From Thermomicrobiales bacterium (GTDB taxonomy: Bacteria > Chloroflexota > Chloroflexia > Thermomicrobiales > UBA6265): 32,722 nt of DNA. Positions 8,847 to 17,905 of this stretch are shown here, piece by piece. The stretch's first letter is position 1; every line of letters starts with the position of its first letter. Location: positions 1 to 32,722 of the forward strand of contig JADYYO010000061.1 in the NCBI GenBank assembly GCA_020853615.1, read 5' to 3'. The notes under the pieces were generated by a model, which saw nothing but the letters and a program-made list of their open reading frames with translations, was not told where the DNA came from and did not search any database. The translations under genes and the position numbers were made by a program.

Positions 8847-9734
8847 CTACCCCTTCACGGCGCCGAACGTCAGTCCGCGCACGAGATAGCGCTGAATGGA
8901 GAGCGCGAGGAGGAGCGGCGGGATCAGCGCGATCAGCGCCGCCGCGGCGGTCAGGTTGTAGCGCGGCGTGGCGCCGCCCATGAAGGAGAGGGCGCCGACC
9001 GTCACCGTCTGCGCGTTGCTCCCGGTCAGGATGAAGGGGAAGATGAAGGAGTTCCAGGCGAAGATGAAGGCGAGGAGCGCGGCGGCGGCCATCCCCGGCT
9101 TCACCAGCGGCAGCGCCACTTTCACGAAGGCCTGCGGCCGGGAGTAGCCGTCGAGCAGGGCCGACTGCTCCAGCTCCGGCGTCAGGTCCTGGAAGTAGGA
9201 GCGGAGGATCCAGACGATCAGCGGCAGGGTGATCAACTGGTAGACCCAGATCAGCCCGAGGTGCGTATCGAAGAGGCCGATCCGCTGGTAAATAACATAA
9301 ATCGGAATGATCACCATCAGCTCCGGGGCGAAGCGGAAGGAGAGGAGGGTGAAAAGGAGGCTCTCGCCCCCCTTGAACTGGTAGCGGGCGAAGGCGTAGG
9401 CCGCCGGCACCCCGACCAGCAGCGAGATGAGGACCGCCCCGAAGGAGACGATCAGGCTGTTGATGAAGAAGCGGACGAAGGGGACGCTGCCGGAGGCGTC
9501 GAGCCCGAGCACCGCGCGGTAGGAATCGAGCGTCGGCGTGAACCGGAAGTAGGTGGTGAAGAGTTGATCCGGCGTCTTCAACGAGAGGAGAAGCATCCAG
9601 ACGAGCGGGAAGAGGGCGAAGATGAAGTAGACGATGGTGAGGAGATCGAGCGCGATGCCGCCGACGCTCCATCGCCGCGTGGCCGCCCGCTCCTCCTGCT
9701 CCGCCAGGACCGGGTTCGCCTCGATCGCTGCCAT
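8847..9734 (-). CDS. Carbohydrate ABC transporter permease (MalG-type)
   Basis: Hydrophobic; LLDGYSRPQAFVKVALPLVKPGMAAAALLAFIFAWNSF is the EAA-loop region. Confidence 0.9.
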   Translation of the reverse strand: MAAIEANPVLAEQEERAATRRWSVGGIALDLLTIVYFIFALFPLVWMLLLSLKTPDQLFTTYFRFTPTLDSYRAVLGLDASGSVPFVRFFINSLIVSFGAVLISLLVGVPAAYAFARYQFKGGESLLFTLLSFRFAPELMVIIPIYVIYQRIGLFDTHLGLIWVYQLITLPLIVWILRSYFQDLTPELEQSALLDGYSRPQAFVKVALPLVKPGMAAAALLAFIFAWNSFIFPFILTGSNAQTVTVGALSFMGGATPRYNLTAAAALIALIPPLLLALSIQRYLVRGLTFGAVKG

Positions 9735-9772
9735 TAGCTGGCTCCCATGCTGGAAACGCCCGACCGGCCGTA

Positions 9773-9895
9773 AGGGCGACGCCTGCGTCGCGCGGGCTGA
9801 TCCGCCGCGACTGTCAATCCTGGCGACGGGGTTGCCTGGAGGTGAACGCCCTGGTATGGGGCTCGGGCGACGCCTGCGTCGCCCCTACGCGTGGA
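9773..9895. repeat. Intergenic repeat family 3 (GCGTCGC...GGGCTGATCCGCCGCGACTG...), copy 1
   Basis: ggctgatccgccgcgactg is shared with 32028-32141; gcgacgcctgcgtcgc occurs twice within this copy. Confidence 0.65.
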
Positions 9896-9934
9896 TACGC
9901 ATGGAGAGACGAGTTCCATCACTATCACGCCCAC

Positions 9935-10867
9935 TCAAACCCCCGCCGCGCGGGCCTGCGCCTTCGCCAGAACCTTGATCAGGCCGAAGGTCGCGAGGTA
10001 GACGACAAACCAGAGGATGAGCATGTAGGTCTGCCCGATCGAGAAGTTCGAGAAGGGGATGGCGTCCTGATAGGCCTGAATCTGCAGCGCCATCGTCGCG
10101 TTGCCGGGACCGCCCCCGGTCAGGGCGAAGATCACGTCGAAGACCTTCAGCGAGTCCATCAGCCGGAAGATGACCGCGACCAGAATATAGGGCCAGAGCA
10201 TCGGCAGCGTCAGATTGCGGAAGGTGAACCAGAAGCTCGCCCCCTCAACCGCCGCCGCCTCGAACGGGGCGCGTGGCAAGGAGCGCAAGCCGGCAAGCAC
10301 CAGCAGCGCGACAAACGGGGTGAAGATCCAGACGTCGATCAGGATGACGGAGAACATCGCCATCGCCGGCGTGTCGGTCCACGCCTGATTGCCGAGGCCG
10401 ATCGGCGAGAGGACGTAGTTGAGGATGCCGACGCTCGGCTGCATCATCAGCCGCCACATGATGGTGGCGATGATCGGGGCGACCATCAGCGGCAGGATCA
10501 GGAAGCGCTCCAGCGTACGGCTGACGAGGCTGCTGCGCGCCAGGAGGAGGGCGATAGCCACCCCCAGCACCGTCTCGACGAGGGTCGCGCCGATGGCGAA
10601 CTTCGCCGTCACGCCGACGCTGTGCCAGAACTTGTCGTCGGTCAGGATCCGCTCGAAGTTGCGGAAGCCGATGAACTCCGGGTTCGGCCGGGTCGCCTTG
10701 TAGTTCTGGAAGGCGTAGATCGCGCCCTGGACGAAGGGATAGAGGATGCCGATCGTCAGCGCGACCGCCGGGATGACCAGCAGATACGGGCGCGCCGAAC
10801 GCCGCCACGCCGGCAGGAGCCCGTCGTTTGCCTGTTCCGTTGGGGCGAGCGCCGTGCCGCCACGCAT
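9935..10867 (-). CDS. Carbohydrate ABC transporter permease (MalF-type)
   Basis: Hydrophobic; EAAAVEGASFWFTFRNLTLPMLWPYI (EAA loop), FALTGGGPGNATM. Confidence 0.9.
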   Translation of the reverse strand: MRGGTALAPTEQANDGLLPAWRRSARPYLLVIPAVALTIGILYPFVQGAIYAFQNYKATRPNPEFIGFRNFERILTDDKFWHSVGVTAKFAIGATLVETVLGVAIALLLARSSLVSRTLERFLILPLMVAPIIATIMWRLMMQPSVGILNYVLSPIGLGNQAWTDTPAMAMFSVILIDVWIFTPFVALLVLAGLRSLPRAPFEAAAVEGASFWFTFRNLTLPMLWPYILVAVIFRLMDSLKVFDVIFALTGGGPGNATMALQIQAYQDAIPFSNFSIGQTYMLILWFVVYLATFGLIKVLAKAQARAAGV

Positions 10868-10900
10868 TCCCGAATCCTAGCCGATCCCGTCATGAAACGG

Positions 10901-10929
10901 GGTCGCCGGCTCCGCTGGAGCCGGCGACC
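10901..10929. other. Perfect 13-bp stem / 3-nt loop hairpin between SBP and permease genes
   Basis: ggtcgccggctcc-gct-ggagccggcgacc. Confidence 0.85.
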
Positions 10930-10948
10930 GATCGCACGATCCGCGCGG

Positions 10949-12397
10949 CTACTCCGTCGCCTGCTGGATCTCCTCGACGAGGGCGTCGAGCGTCTGCTTG
11001 GCATCGGCGCCACCGTAGATCTCCTGCAGCGCCCCGGCCCAGAGGGTGGTGGCGTCGAAGAACTGCGGCTGCGGCGTGAAGAGGATCTTGGTGTCGTCGA
11101 TGATCGCGTTGAAGGTCTCGAGGAAGTTCTGATTCCCCTTCATCTTGTCGATGAACTCGGGATCGTCGACGATCGAGCGGCGGACCGGGTCGACCATGTT
11201 CCCCTCGAGCGCCGCGTAGCGGAGGTGGTCCTTGCCGGTCGCCCACTGCAGGAAGGTCCAGGTCGCCGGCTTGTTCTGCGACTTGGCGTTCATCCCCAGT
11301 GACCAGATCCACTGGTTGGTGAGAAGCGAGCCGTCCGGTCCCTTCGGCCCGGTGTGCCAGGCGATCTTGCCGGCGCTGGCGCTGCCGCCCGGCTGGTTCT
11401 GGAAATAGGCGAGGATGTCGGCGTCGTAGATCATCGCCGCCTTGCCCGCGCCGAGGTCGGTGCCGACCTCGTACCAGTAGTAGTTCGTCCAGTTCGCCGG
11501 GCCGGACTGCTTCATCATCTTGGCCCACTTGTCGGTGAAGTCGACCGCGATGTCGGAGTTCATGACCGGCACGAGGACATCGTTCTGCAGCTCGAAGTCC
11601 TTGGCCCCCTCGCGCGAGTACTGGGTCATGAAGCCGGGGTGGATCGTCGCCCACTGTCGCGCGCCGCGGGTGGCGATGCCGTACATCCCCTCGTACCCGG
11701 CGCCGGGCGCGTCCTTCGTCAGCTTGGCGGCCAGCTCGACCAGCTCATCCATCGTCTCGGCCGGCTTGACGCCGAGCTTGTCGAAGACCTCAGCGTTGTA
11801 GGAGACGGTGTTCGCCTCGAAGCCCCACGGCAGCGCGTACTGTCCGCCGCTGCCGAGCGGCTCGCCGACGACGAGGCTCCAGTTATCGGAGGTGCGCAGG
11901 TTCGGCAGGACGTCTTCCCAGTCGTACTCGGGATTGGTCGCCGAGGCGTTCTGGATCCAGGGGCTCATGTCCTCCAGCCAGCCCGGAGGCCCATACTGCC
12001 AGACCATGTAGGCGCCGAGCATGAAGGCGTCGTAGGTCGCCTGCCCCGACTGCAGATCGACGGTGAGCTTGTCGAAGTAGTTGGTCTCCGGGAAGGTGTC
12101 CTGCTGGACCGTGATCCCGGTCAGGTCCTGGAAGGTCTGCAGATTCGCCTTCAGCGCGTCGGAGTAGGGGTGCTCGTTGAGGAGGACCTTGATCGTCGCG
12201 CCGTCGTAGCGCTTCCAGTCGAAGTCGCCGGTGACGTCCGCGGCCGCGCTGTCCTGCGCCGCGGCCGGGAAGTGCAAGCCGGCCATCCCGGTCATCGCCA
12301 GCGCCGCGCCGGCGCCGAGTCCGGCCTGCAGTGCGCGGCGCCGGGAAAGGCGACGCCCCAGCGTGTCAGTCAACGACGACCGATATCCACGAGGCAT
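10949..12397 (-). CDS. ABC transporter extracellular solute-binding protein, predicted Tat signal
   Basis: LSRRRALQAGLGAGAALAMTG twin-Arg leader; solute-binding family 1 character; sits upstream of the permease genes. Confidence 0.88.
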   Translation of the reverse strand: MPRGYRSSLTDTLGRRLSRRRALQAGLGAGAALAMTGMAGLHFPAAAQDSAAADVTGDFDWKRYDGATIKVLLNEHPYSDALKANLQTFQDLTGITVQQDTFPETNYFDKLTVDLQSGQATYDAFMLGAYMVWQYGPPGWLEDMSPWIQNASATNPEYDWEDVLPNLRTSDNWSLVVGEPLGSGGQYALPWGFEANTVSYNAEVFDKLGVKPAETMDELVELAAKLTKDAPGAGYEGMYGIATRGARQWATIHPGFMTQYSREGAKDFELQNDVLVPVMNSDIAVDFTDKWAKMMKQSGPANWTNYYWYEVGTDLGAGKAAMIYDADILAYFQNQPGGSASAGKIAWHTGPKGPDGSLLTNQWIWSLGMNAKSQNKPATWTFLQWATGKDHLRYAALEGNMVDPVRRSIVDDPEFIDKMKGNQNFLETFNAIIDDTKILFTPQPQFFDATTLWAGALQEIYGGADAKQTLDALVEEIQQATE

Positions 12398-12495
12398 GCG
12401 GAACTCCTCTCATCTCGACGCCCTGACCACGCGGTCAGCGGGCCGTACGCGGAACGGAGAACCTGGAGCGCGAGATCGCTCCCGAACGCGCCGCT

Positions 12496-12520
12496 ATCAC
12501 GGATATGTGTGATGATTTCA
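12496..12520 (-). promoter_or_regulatory. Putative operator, minus-strand copy (TGAAATCA-N12-GTGAT)
   Basis: Reverse complement TGAAATCATCACACATATCCGTGAT, ~100 bp upstream of the SBP start. Confidence 0.5.
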
Positions 12521-12629
12521 CTCTAGCATGGGGGAAAGAGGAGGGCAAGACCTCCAGGTGGCAATCGCGAGCGGCCAGCGGTGGCTACGCGCGTTCAAGA
12601 TCACAAGCCGCGTTGGTTTTCAGTGCCCA

Positions 12630-12693
12630 GGGCACGCCATGGCGTGCCCCTATAAAAGGCGTGCATCGGGTAGGGGCACGGCATGCCGTGCCC
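12630..12693. repeat. Pair of perfect 20-bp palindromes (REP/MITE-like element)
   Basis: GGGCACGCCATGGCGTGCCC (12630-12649) and GGGCACGGCATGCCGTGCCC (12674-12693). Confidence 0.85.
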
Positions 12694-12756
12694 AGTTGCG
12701 GCATGCCGCGCCCAATCAGGGAAGAACGCCGCGCCTCCCGACGACAGATGCTATGA

Positions 12757-12780
12757 TGAAATCACAGATGCTCATGTGAT
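12757..12780 (+). promoter_or_regulatory. Putative operator, plus-strand copy (TGAAATCA-N11-GTGAT)
   Basis: TGAAATCACAGATGCTCATGTGAT, ~63 bp upstream of the DeoR gene. Confidence 0.5.
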
Positions 12781-12843
12781 CTTTGCGATGGCCCCAACGC
12801 GCTGCCACGGGAGCTGACGAGTGGACGAACGCGAGGCAGGTCG

Positions 12844-13665
12844 ATGACCGCATCCCTGGAGCGGCAGGCAGAGAGCGCCTCGCGGCCCGCCATGCCTGGG
12901 CTCAGCCCGAGCGCGCGCCGCGAGCAGATTGCCGCCATCGTCCTCGCTAACGAGGCGGTCTCTGCCCGCGAGCTGGCCGAGCGCTTCGCCGTCAGCGCGA
13001 TGACGATCCACCGCGACCTGGACGAGCTGGAGCAGCAGGGAGTTCTGCGCAAGACGCGCGGCGGCGCCACGCCCCAGCCCTCCAGCCTCTTCGAGAGCAA
13101 TGTCCGCTACCGGCTGGCGACGGCCCGGGAGGAGAAGGCGGCACTGGCCCGCTACACCCTCCCTCGGATCGAGCCGGGCCAGGCCGTCCTGCTCGACGAC
13201 GCCACGACGACGCTCGCCCTCGCCCCGCTGCTGCCCGATATCGCGCCGCTGACCGTGATCACCAACTACTTGGCGACGATCCAGATCCTGCACGATGCCC
13301 CGGGGATCCGGCTGATCGCGCTCGGCGGCGAATACTCCCCGAGCCACAACTCGTTTATCGGCATTGTCTGCGAGGACGCGATCGCCTCGCTGCGGGCCGA
13401 TGTCTTCATCATGTCGACCTCGGCCGTGGCCAACGGCATCGCCTATCACCAGGAGCAGGAGATCGTCGCCGTCAAGCGGGCGATGTTGCGCGCGGCGAAC
13501 CGGAGCATCCTCCTGATCGATCACGGCAAGCTGGGCAAGACCGCGCTGCACCGGCTCGCGCCCCTCACCGATTTCGATCTCGTCGTCGTCGACGACGGTG
13601 TGGACGCCGCGGGATTGCGCATTCTGGAAGAAGCGAAAGTGCCCTTCGCGGTCGCCCCGCGCTGA
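12844..13665 (+). CDS. DeoR/GlpR-family transcriptional regulator
   Basis: RREQIAAIVLANEAVSARELAERFAVSAMTIHRDLDELEQQGVLRKTRGGA HTH; DeoR C-terminal sugar-phosphate-binding domain (VLLDDATTTLALAPLL...). Confidence 0.93.
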   Translation: MTASLERQAESASRPAMPGLSPSARREQIAAIVLANEAVSARELAERFAVSAMTIHRDLDELEQQGVLRKTRGGATPQPSSLFESNVRYRLATAREEKAALARYTLPRIEPGQAVLLDDATTTLALAPLLPDIAPLTVITNYLATIQILHDAPGIRLIALGGEYSPSHNSFIGIVCEDAIASLRADVFIMSTSAVANGIAYHQEQEIVAVKRAMLRAANRSILLIDHGKLGKTALHRLAPLTDFDLVVVDDGVDAAGLRILEEAKVPFAVAPR

Positions 13666-13713
13666 TGCCGGGGCGCGTTGCCGCGTGAGCGGGGCTCGAT
13701 CCAGGGGGAAGAG

Positions 13714-14478
13714 ATGGTGAATTCCGACGTCGCGCGCTTCGATGGCGTCGTCTTCGACCTCGATGGGGTGCTGGTCGAATCGGAGCATCTCTGGGAGGAG
13801 AACTGGACCCGGCATTCGGCCGAGAACGACTACGCGTGGCAGCCGTCCGACACCGCCACCGTGCAGGGTATGAGCGTCCCCGAGTGGTCAGGCTACATGG
13901 CCGAGCGGATCGGGCGGGGCACGCCCGAGGAGATCGCCACCTCGGTCATCGACGGCATGATCGGCGCGTTGCACGGGGGCCGGGTCGACCTTCTGCCGGG
14001 CGCGCGCGAGATGGTCATCACGGTCGCCGGGCGCGTCCCGGTCGCGGTCGCCTCCTCCGCGCCGCGACGGCTGATCGAGGCGGTGCTGGAGGCGGTCGAT
14101 CTGATGCCGCATTTCAGCGCCTACGTCTCCAGCGAAGAAGTGTCGCGCGGCAAGCCGTCGCCCGACGTCTATGAGGAGGCCGCCCGCCGCATCGGCATCG
14201 ACCCCGAACGCTGCGCGGGGGTCGAAGATTCGAGCAACGGCATTCGGGCCGCGGCCGCCGCCGGCATGACCGTGATCGCCATCCCGAATCCGGTCTACCC
14301 GCCCAAACCCGACGCCCTTGCGCTTTGTGCGAAGATCGCCGCATCGCCGGACGACGTGCGCCGCTACCTGCTCGAGCGCCTGCCGAGCGAGTCGAGGAGT
14401 CGAGGAGTTGAGAAGAAGTCGGAAGTCGTGAGTCGGAAGCCAAAGGCCAAGAGCCAGAAGCTAACAGCCGACAGCTGA
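13714..14478 (+). CDS. HAD-superfamily hydrolase (beta-phosphoglucomutase/phosphatase-like)
   Basis: FDGVVFDLDGVLVESE motif I, VASSAPR motif II, KPSPDVYEEAARRIG...GVEDSSNGIRAAAAAGM motifs III/IV. Confidence 0.92.
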   Translation: MVNSDVARFDGVVFDLDGVLVESEHLWEENWTRHSAENDYAWQPSDTATVQGMSVPEWSGYMAERIGRGTPEEIATSVIDGMIGALHGGRVDLLPGAREMVITVAGRVPVAVASSAPRRLIEAVLEAVDLMPHFSAYVSSEEVSRGKPSPDVYEEAARRIGIDPERCAGVEDSSNGIRAAAAAGMTVIAIPNPVYPPKPDALALCAKIAASPDDVRRYLLERLPSESRSRGVEKKSEVVSRKPKAKSQKLTADS

Positions 14479-14502
14479 TAGCTGATAGCCGCGGGGGAAG
14501 CG

Positions 14503-16242
14503 ATGAAGCGGTTGCTCAACGAGGCGTCCACCTTTCGGGAGGAGATGATCTCCGGCTTCGCGGCGGCCTACGTGCGCTACCTGCGGCGGGCGCCGGGCGC
14601 GTCGGGCGTCATCGCCAATGGCATCCCGGCGCGCGGGCGCGTCTCGGTCGTGGTCGGCGGCGGTTCGGGGCACTACCCGGCCTTCTACGGTCTTGTCGGG
14701 CAGGGACTCGCCTCGGGCGCGGCGATCGGCGACATCTTCACCTCCCCCTCCGGCGAGCAGTGCTACCGGGTCGGCAAGGCGGTCGACGGCGGCGCCGGCA
14801 TCCTCTTCACCTTCGGCAACTACAGCGGCGACGTCATGAACTTCGGCATGGCCGAGACCCGCCTGCGCGCCGAGGGGATCGACGCGCGCACGGTCCTCGT
14901 CACCGACGATGTCCTCTCGGCCAGACCGGAGGAGGCGGACCGGCGGCGAGGCATTGCCGGCGGCTTCTACGTCTTCAAGAGCGCCGGGGCAGCCGCGGCG
15001 CGCGGTGACAGCATCGCCGACGTCGAGGCGCTGACCCGGCACGCCAACGCGCGCGTTCGCACCGCCGGGGTCGGCTTCGCCGGCTGCACGGTGCCGGGGC
15101 AGGCGGAGCCCCTCTTCACCGTGGAAGCCGGCAAGATGGAGGTCGGGCTCGGCATCCACGGCGAGCAGGGCGTCCGCGTCGAAGAGCATCCCCCGGCGAG
15201 CGAGCTGGCCGCGATGCTGGTCGACATCCTCCTCGCCGAGACGCCCCCGGGCGCGGGGAGCGAGGCCGCCGTGCTAGTCAACGGCCTCGGGGGCACCAAG
15301 TACGAGGAGATGTTCGTCTTCTACAACGATGTCGCCAAATTGCTCGACCGGGCCGGCGTGCAGCCCTACACGCCGATGATCGGCGAGTTCGTCACCTCGC
15401 TCGACATGCCGGGCATGTCCCTCTCCCTCTTCTGGCTCGACGACGACCTGAAGCCGCTCCTCGACGCCACCGCCGCCTCACCCGCCTTCACCAGCATCGG
15501 CCCCGACGTCGCCGCACTGCGAACTTCGAATGGGGACGAGGTGGCGGCCGCGGCAGCGGCGGAATCGAGCGCGGCGGCTGCCGAGGAGGAGGAAGCGCCC
15601 GGCGGCGAGATGGGGGAGCGCGCGCGCGCCGCGCTGCGGCGCGCGCTGGCGGCGATGCAGGAGAAGGAGGGGGAGCTGGGCCGCCTCGATGCGGCCGCCG
15701 GCGACGGCGACCATGGCGCGGGGATGGTGCGCGGGATGCGCGCCGCCGTCGACGCCATCGCGGGGAGCGCGGGCAGCGCCCGCAGCAGCTTCACCCGCGG
15801 CGGCATCGCCTTCCAGAATGCGGCCGGCGGTGCCTCCGGAGCACTGGTCGGCGCGTGGCTGATCGCCATCGGCAACGCGCTGCCGGCAGACGACGCCGCG
15901 GTCGACGCCGCGGCGCTGGCGACGGCGATGGCCGACGCGCAGGCGACGCTGCAGCGGCTCGGGCAGGCGCAGCCGGGCGACAAGACGATGATCGACACCC
16001 TGGCGCCCTTCTCCGACGCCCTCGCCACCGCCGCCGCGAGCGGGGCATCGCTCCTCGACGCCTGGGCGGCGGCGCTGCCGGCGGCCAAGGCGGGCATGGA
16101 AGCGACGACCGATATGGTCAGCAAGCGGGGGCGCGCCTCGCGCCTCGGCGAGCGCTCGCGCGGCACCCAGGATGCCGGCGCCACCTCGATGTACTACGTT
16201 CTGCAGGCGTTCGGCGAGGGATTCGCGGACCAGGGCGAATAG
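14503..16242 (+). CDS. Dihydroxyacetone/tetrulose kinase, fused DhaK-DhaL domains
   Basis: GGGSGHYPAF, TFGNYSGDVMNF, LGIHGEQG (DhaK active-site motifs); C-term LDAAAGDGDHGAGMVRGM, GGASGALVGAW, GDKTMIDTLAP (DhaL). Confidence 0.93.
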   Translation: MKRLLNEASTFREEMISGFAAAYVRYLRRAPGASGVIANGIPARGRVSVVVGGGSGHYPAFYGLVGQGLASGAAIGDIFTSPSGEQCYRVGKAVDGGAGILFTFGNYSGDVMNFGMAETRLRAEGIDARTVLVTDDVLSARPEEADRRRGIAGGFYVFKSAGAAAARGDSIADVEALTRHANARVRTAGVGFAGCTVPGQAEPLFTVEAGKMEVGLGIHGEQGVRVEEHPPASELAAMLVDILLAETPPGAGSEAAVLVNGLGGTKYEEMFVFYNDVAKLLDRAGVQPYTPMIGEFVTSLDMPGMSLSLFWLDDDLKPLLDATAASPAFTSIGPDVAALRTSNGDEVAAAAAAESSAAAAEEEEAPGGEMGERARAALRRALAAMQEKEGELGRLDAAAGDGDHGAGMVRGMRAAVDAIAGSAGSARSSFTRGGIAFQNAAGGASGALVGAWLIAIGNALPADDAAVDAAALATAMADAQATLQRLGQAQPGDKTMIDTLAPFSDALATAAASGASLLDAWAAALPAAKAGMEATTDMVSKRGRASRLGERSRGTQDAGATSMYYVLQAFGEGFADQGE

Positions 16243-16282
16243 GGCGTCCCTGGCGCGACTGCCAGAACGCTGCACCCAGAGC

Positions 16283-16367
16283 GTGTCATGCTGAGGAACG
16301 AAGCATCTCGGCTGAAGGGAGGCGATGATCCGGGGAGCCGAGATCCTTCGCAAGCTCAGGATGACAC
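16283..16367. repeat. Inverted-repeat element family 1, copy A
   Basis: gtgtcatgctgaggaacgaagcatctcggct ... agccgagatccttcgcaagctcaggatgacac; ~31-bp imperfect arms. Confidence 0.85.
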
Positions 16368-16405
16368 GGTTTTCCGTGGGGCGCTGTTACCGAAAGGACC
16401 CGACC

Positions 16406-16885
16406 ATGACCGAGGCCAGCGATCGCTACGTCGTGGCGATCGGCGCCGATAGCGCCGGCGCCGACCTGAAGAACTTGCTCAAGCAGCAGTTGGAAGCCGA
16501 CCCCCGCGTCGATGTCGTCGACTTCGGCGTGCCCGACGCCAGCGACGACACCGCCTATCCCCACGTCGGGCTCGACGTCGCGCAGGCGGTGGCTCGCGGC
16601 GAGGCGCGGCGCGGGCTCCTGGTCTGCGGCACCGGGATCGGCATGGCCATCAGCGCCAACAAGGTGCCGGGAATCCGGGCGACGGTCGCCCACGACTCCT
16701 ACTCGGTCGAGCGCTCGGTCCTCTCGAACAACTGCCAGGTCCTCACGCTCGGGGCGCGCGTCGTCGGGCCGGAACTGGCGAAGCGGCTGGTCAACGAGTG
16801 GCTCGGCTACGAGTTCGACCCCGGCTCGGCCTCGGCCGAGAAGGTGGCCGTCATCTCCGAGTACGAGGAGCGGGGCGGAGGCTGA
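16406..16885 (+). CDS. RpiB/LacAB-family sugar-phosphate isomerase
   Basis: IGADSAGADLKNLLK, VDFGVPD, GLLVCGTGIGMAISANKVPGIRATV, NNCQVLTLGARVVGPELA. Confidence 0.92.
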   Translation: MTEASDRYVVAIGADSAGADLKNLLKQQLEADPRVDVVDFGVPDASDDTAYPHVGLDVAQAVARGEARRGLLVCGTGIGMAISANKVPGIRATVAHDSYSVERSVLSNNCQVLTLGARVVGPELAKRLVNEWLGYEFDPGSASAEKVAVISEYEERGGG

Positions 16886-17157
16886 GCGGCTGCCGTCGGC
16901 GCCCATCACCGTCCATGGCCGCGAGCGCAATTGCCATGGCCACGAGTCCGCCGCAAGCGCCTCGTCACATCAGCCACGAGCCGCATGCACTCTGCCGAAT
17001 TGTCGCGCATGCTGCCCGATGGGGTATTGCCAAATCTGCATACCAGCATTAGGATCGATGGCAGAAAGGCGCGGCGTCACGTTGGTTTTCGCCGCTTTCC
17101 GCGGGCGAGCCGGCCGCGACCACGCTCGCCATACCCCAAGGAACGTGGAGGGAGTGC

Positions 17158-17370
17158 ATGGGAGCCCCGACCCCATTAGACGATCACGCCACCCCAGTCA
17201 GCCGGGTCATTGCCGAGGCGCTTGTGCTGCGCCAGGGGCCCCGGCGCATCGTCACCCGCGCGGTCAACCTCGGTCTCTCGCCCATGCTGACATGGGCGCT
17301 CGTCGTCGCCTGCGGCGCCGCGGCGCTCGACTTCGATGCCGCCGGCGCGGCGCGCCAGCAGGACGAATAA
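17158..17370 (+). CDS. Small hypothetical protein (70 aa)
   Basis: Purine-rich tract (ggagggag) upstream of ATG; one hydrophobic stretch; weak support. Confidence 0.35.
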   Translation: MGAPTPLDDHATPVSRVIAEALVLRQGPRRIVTRAVNLGLSPMLTWALVVACGAAALDFDAAGAARQQDE

Positions 17371-17395
17371 ACCGGCGCTCCACGGCGCAAACTCG

Positions 17396-17425
17396 TTGAC
17401 GCTCCGGCGAATCTGGTGCTATAGT
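17396..17425 (+). promoter_or_regulatory. Sigma70-like promoter upstream of rpsP
   Basis: TTGACG - 18 nt - TATAGT. Confidence 0.55.
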
Positions 17426-17586
17426 CGGGCGTTCCCTCGCTACGGTGCGGGAATGTTTGTGTGTGTCTCCGGGATCCGGCCTCATCGTTCCGCCGGGACC
17501 CGACGTCGGGGCATATCGCCGATCGTCACGAAACTGGCATGATGCGCGCCACCGGGCGCGCGGCGAAAGTAGAGGAGCAATTCCGC

Positions 17587-17847
17587 GTGGTCAAACTTCG
17601 GTTGCGGCGCATGGGCGCGAAGAAACGGCCAAGCTACCGCATTGTCGCCGCTGACAGTCGCTCGCCGCGGGACGGCGCGTTCATCGAGTCGTTCGGGTTC
17701 TACGACCCGATCACCGACCCCGCCACCATCAACGTCGATCTCGACCGCGCCCGCCATTGGCTGAGCGTCGGCGCGCAGCCAACCGAGACGGTCCGCTCCC
17801 TCCTCAAGAAGGCCGGCGCCTACCGGACCGAGGTCGCCGCGGAGTAA
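17587..17847 (+). CDS. rpsP: 30S ribosomal protein S16
   Basis: (M)[43 protein letters not shown] start inferred at 17587. Confidence 0.95.
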   Translation: MVKLRLRRMGAKKRPSYRIVAADSRSPRDGAFIESFGFYDPITDPATINVDLDRARHWLSVGAQPTETVRSLLKKAGAYRTEVAAE

Positions 17848-17905
17848 CGCCGCCGGGCGCACGCGACTTCCGCGGGCGACGAACCGATCCCGACGACGCA
17901 GATGG

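Noticed and set aside
7953-9737. 594-aa plus-strand ORF
   Set aside because: Antisense to a clear ABC ATPase and permease; low-complexity R/E/D/H composition typical of GC-rich shadow frames
9842-11302. 486-aa plus-strand ORF
   Set aside because: Antisense to permease and SBP genes, no recognisable domain
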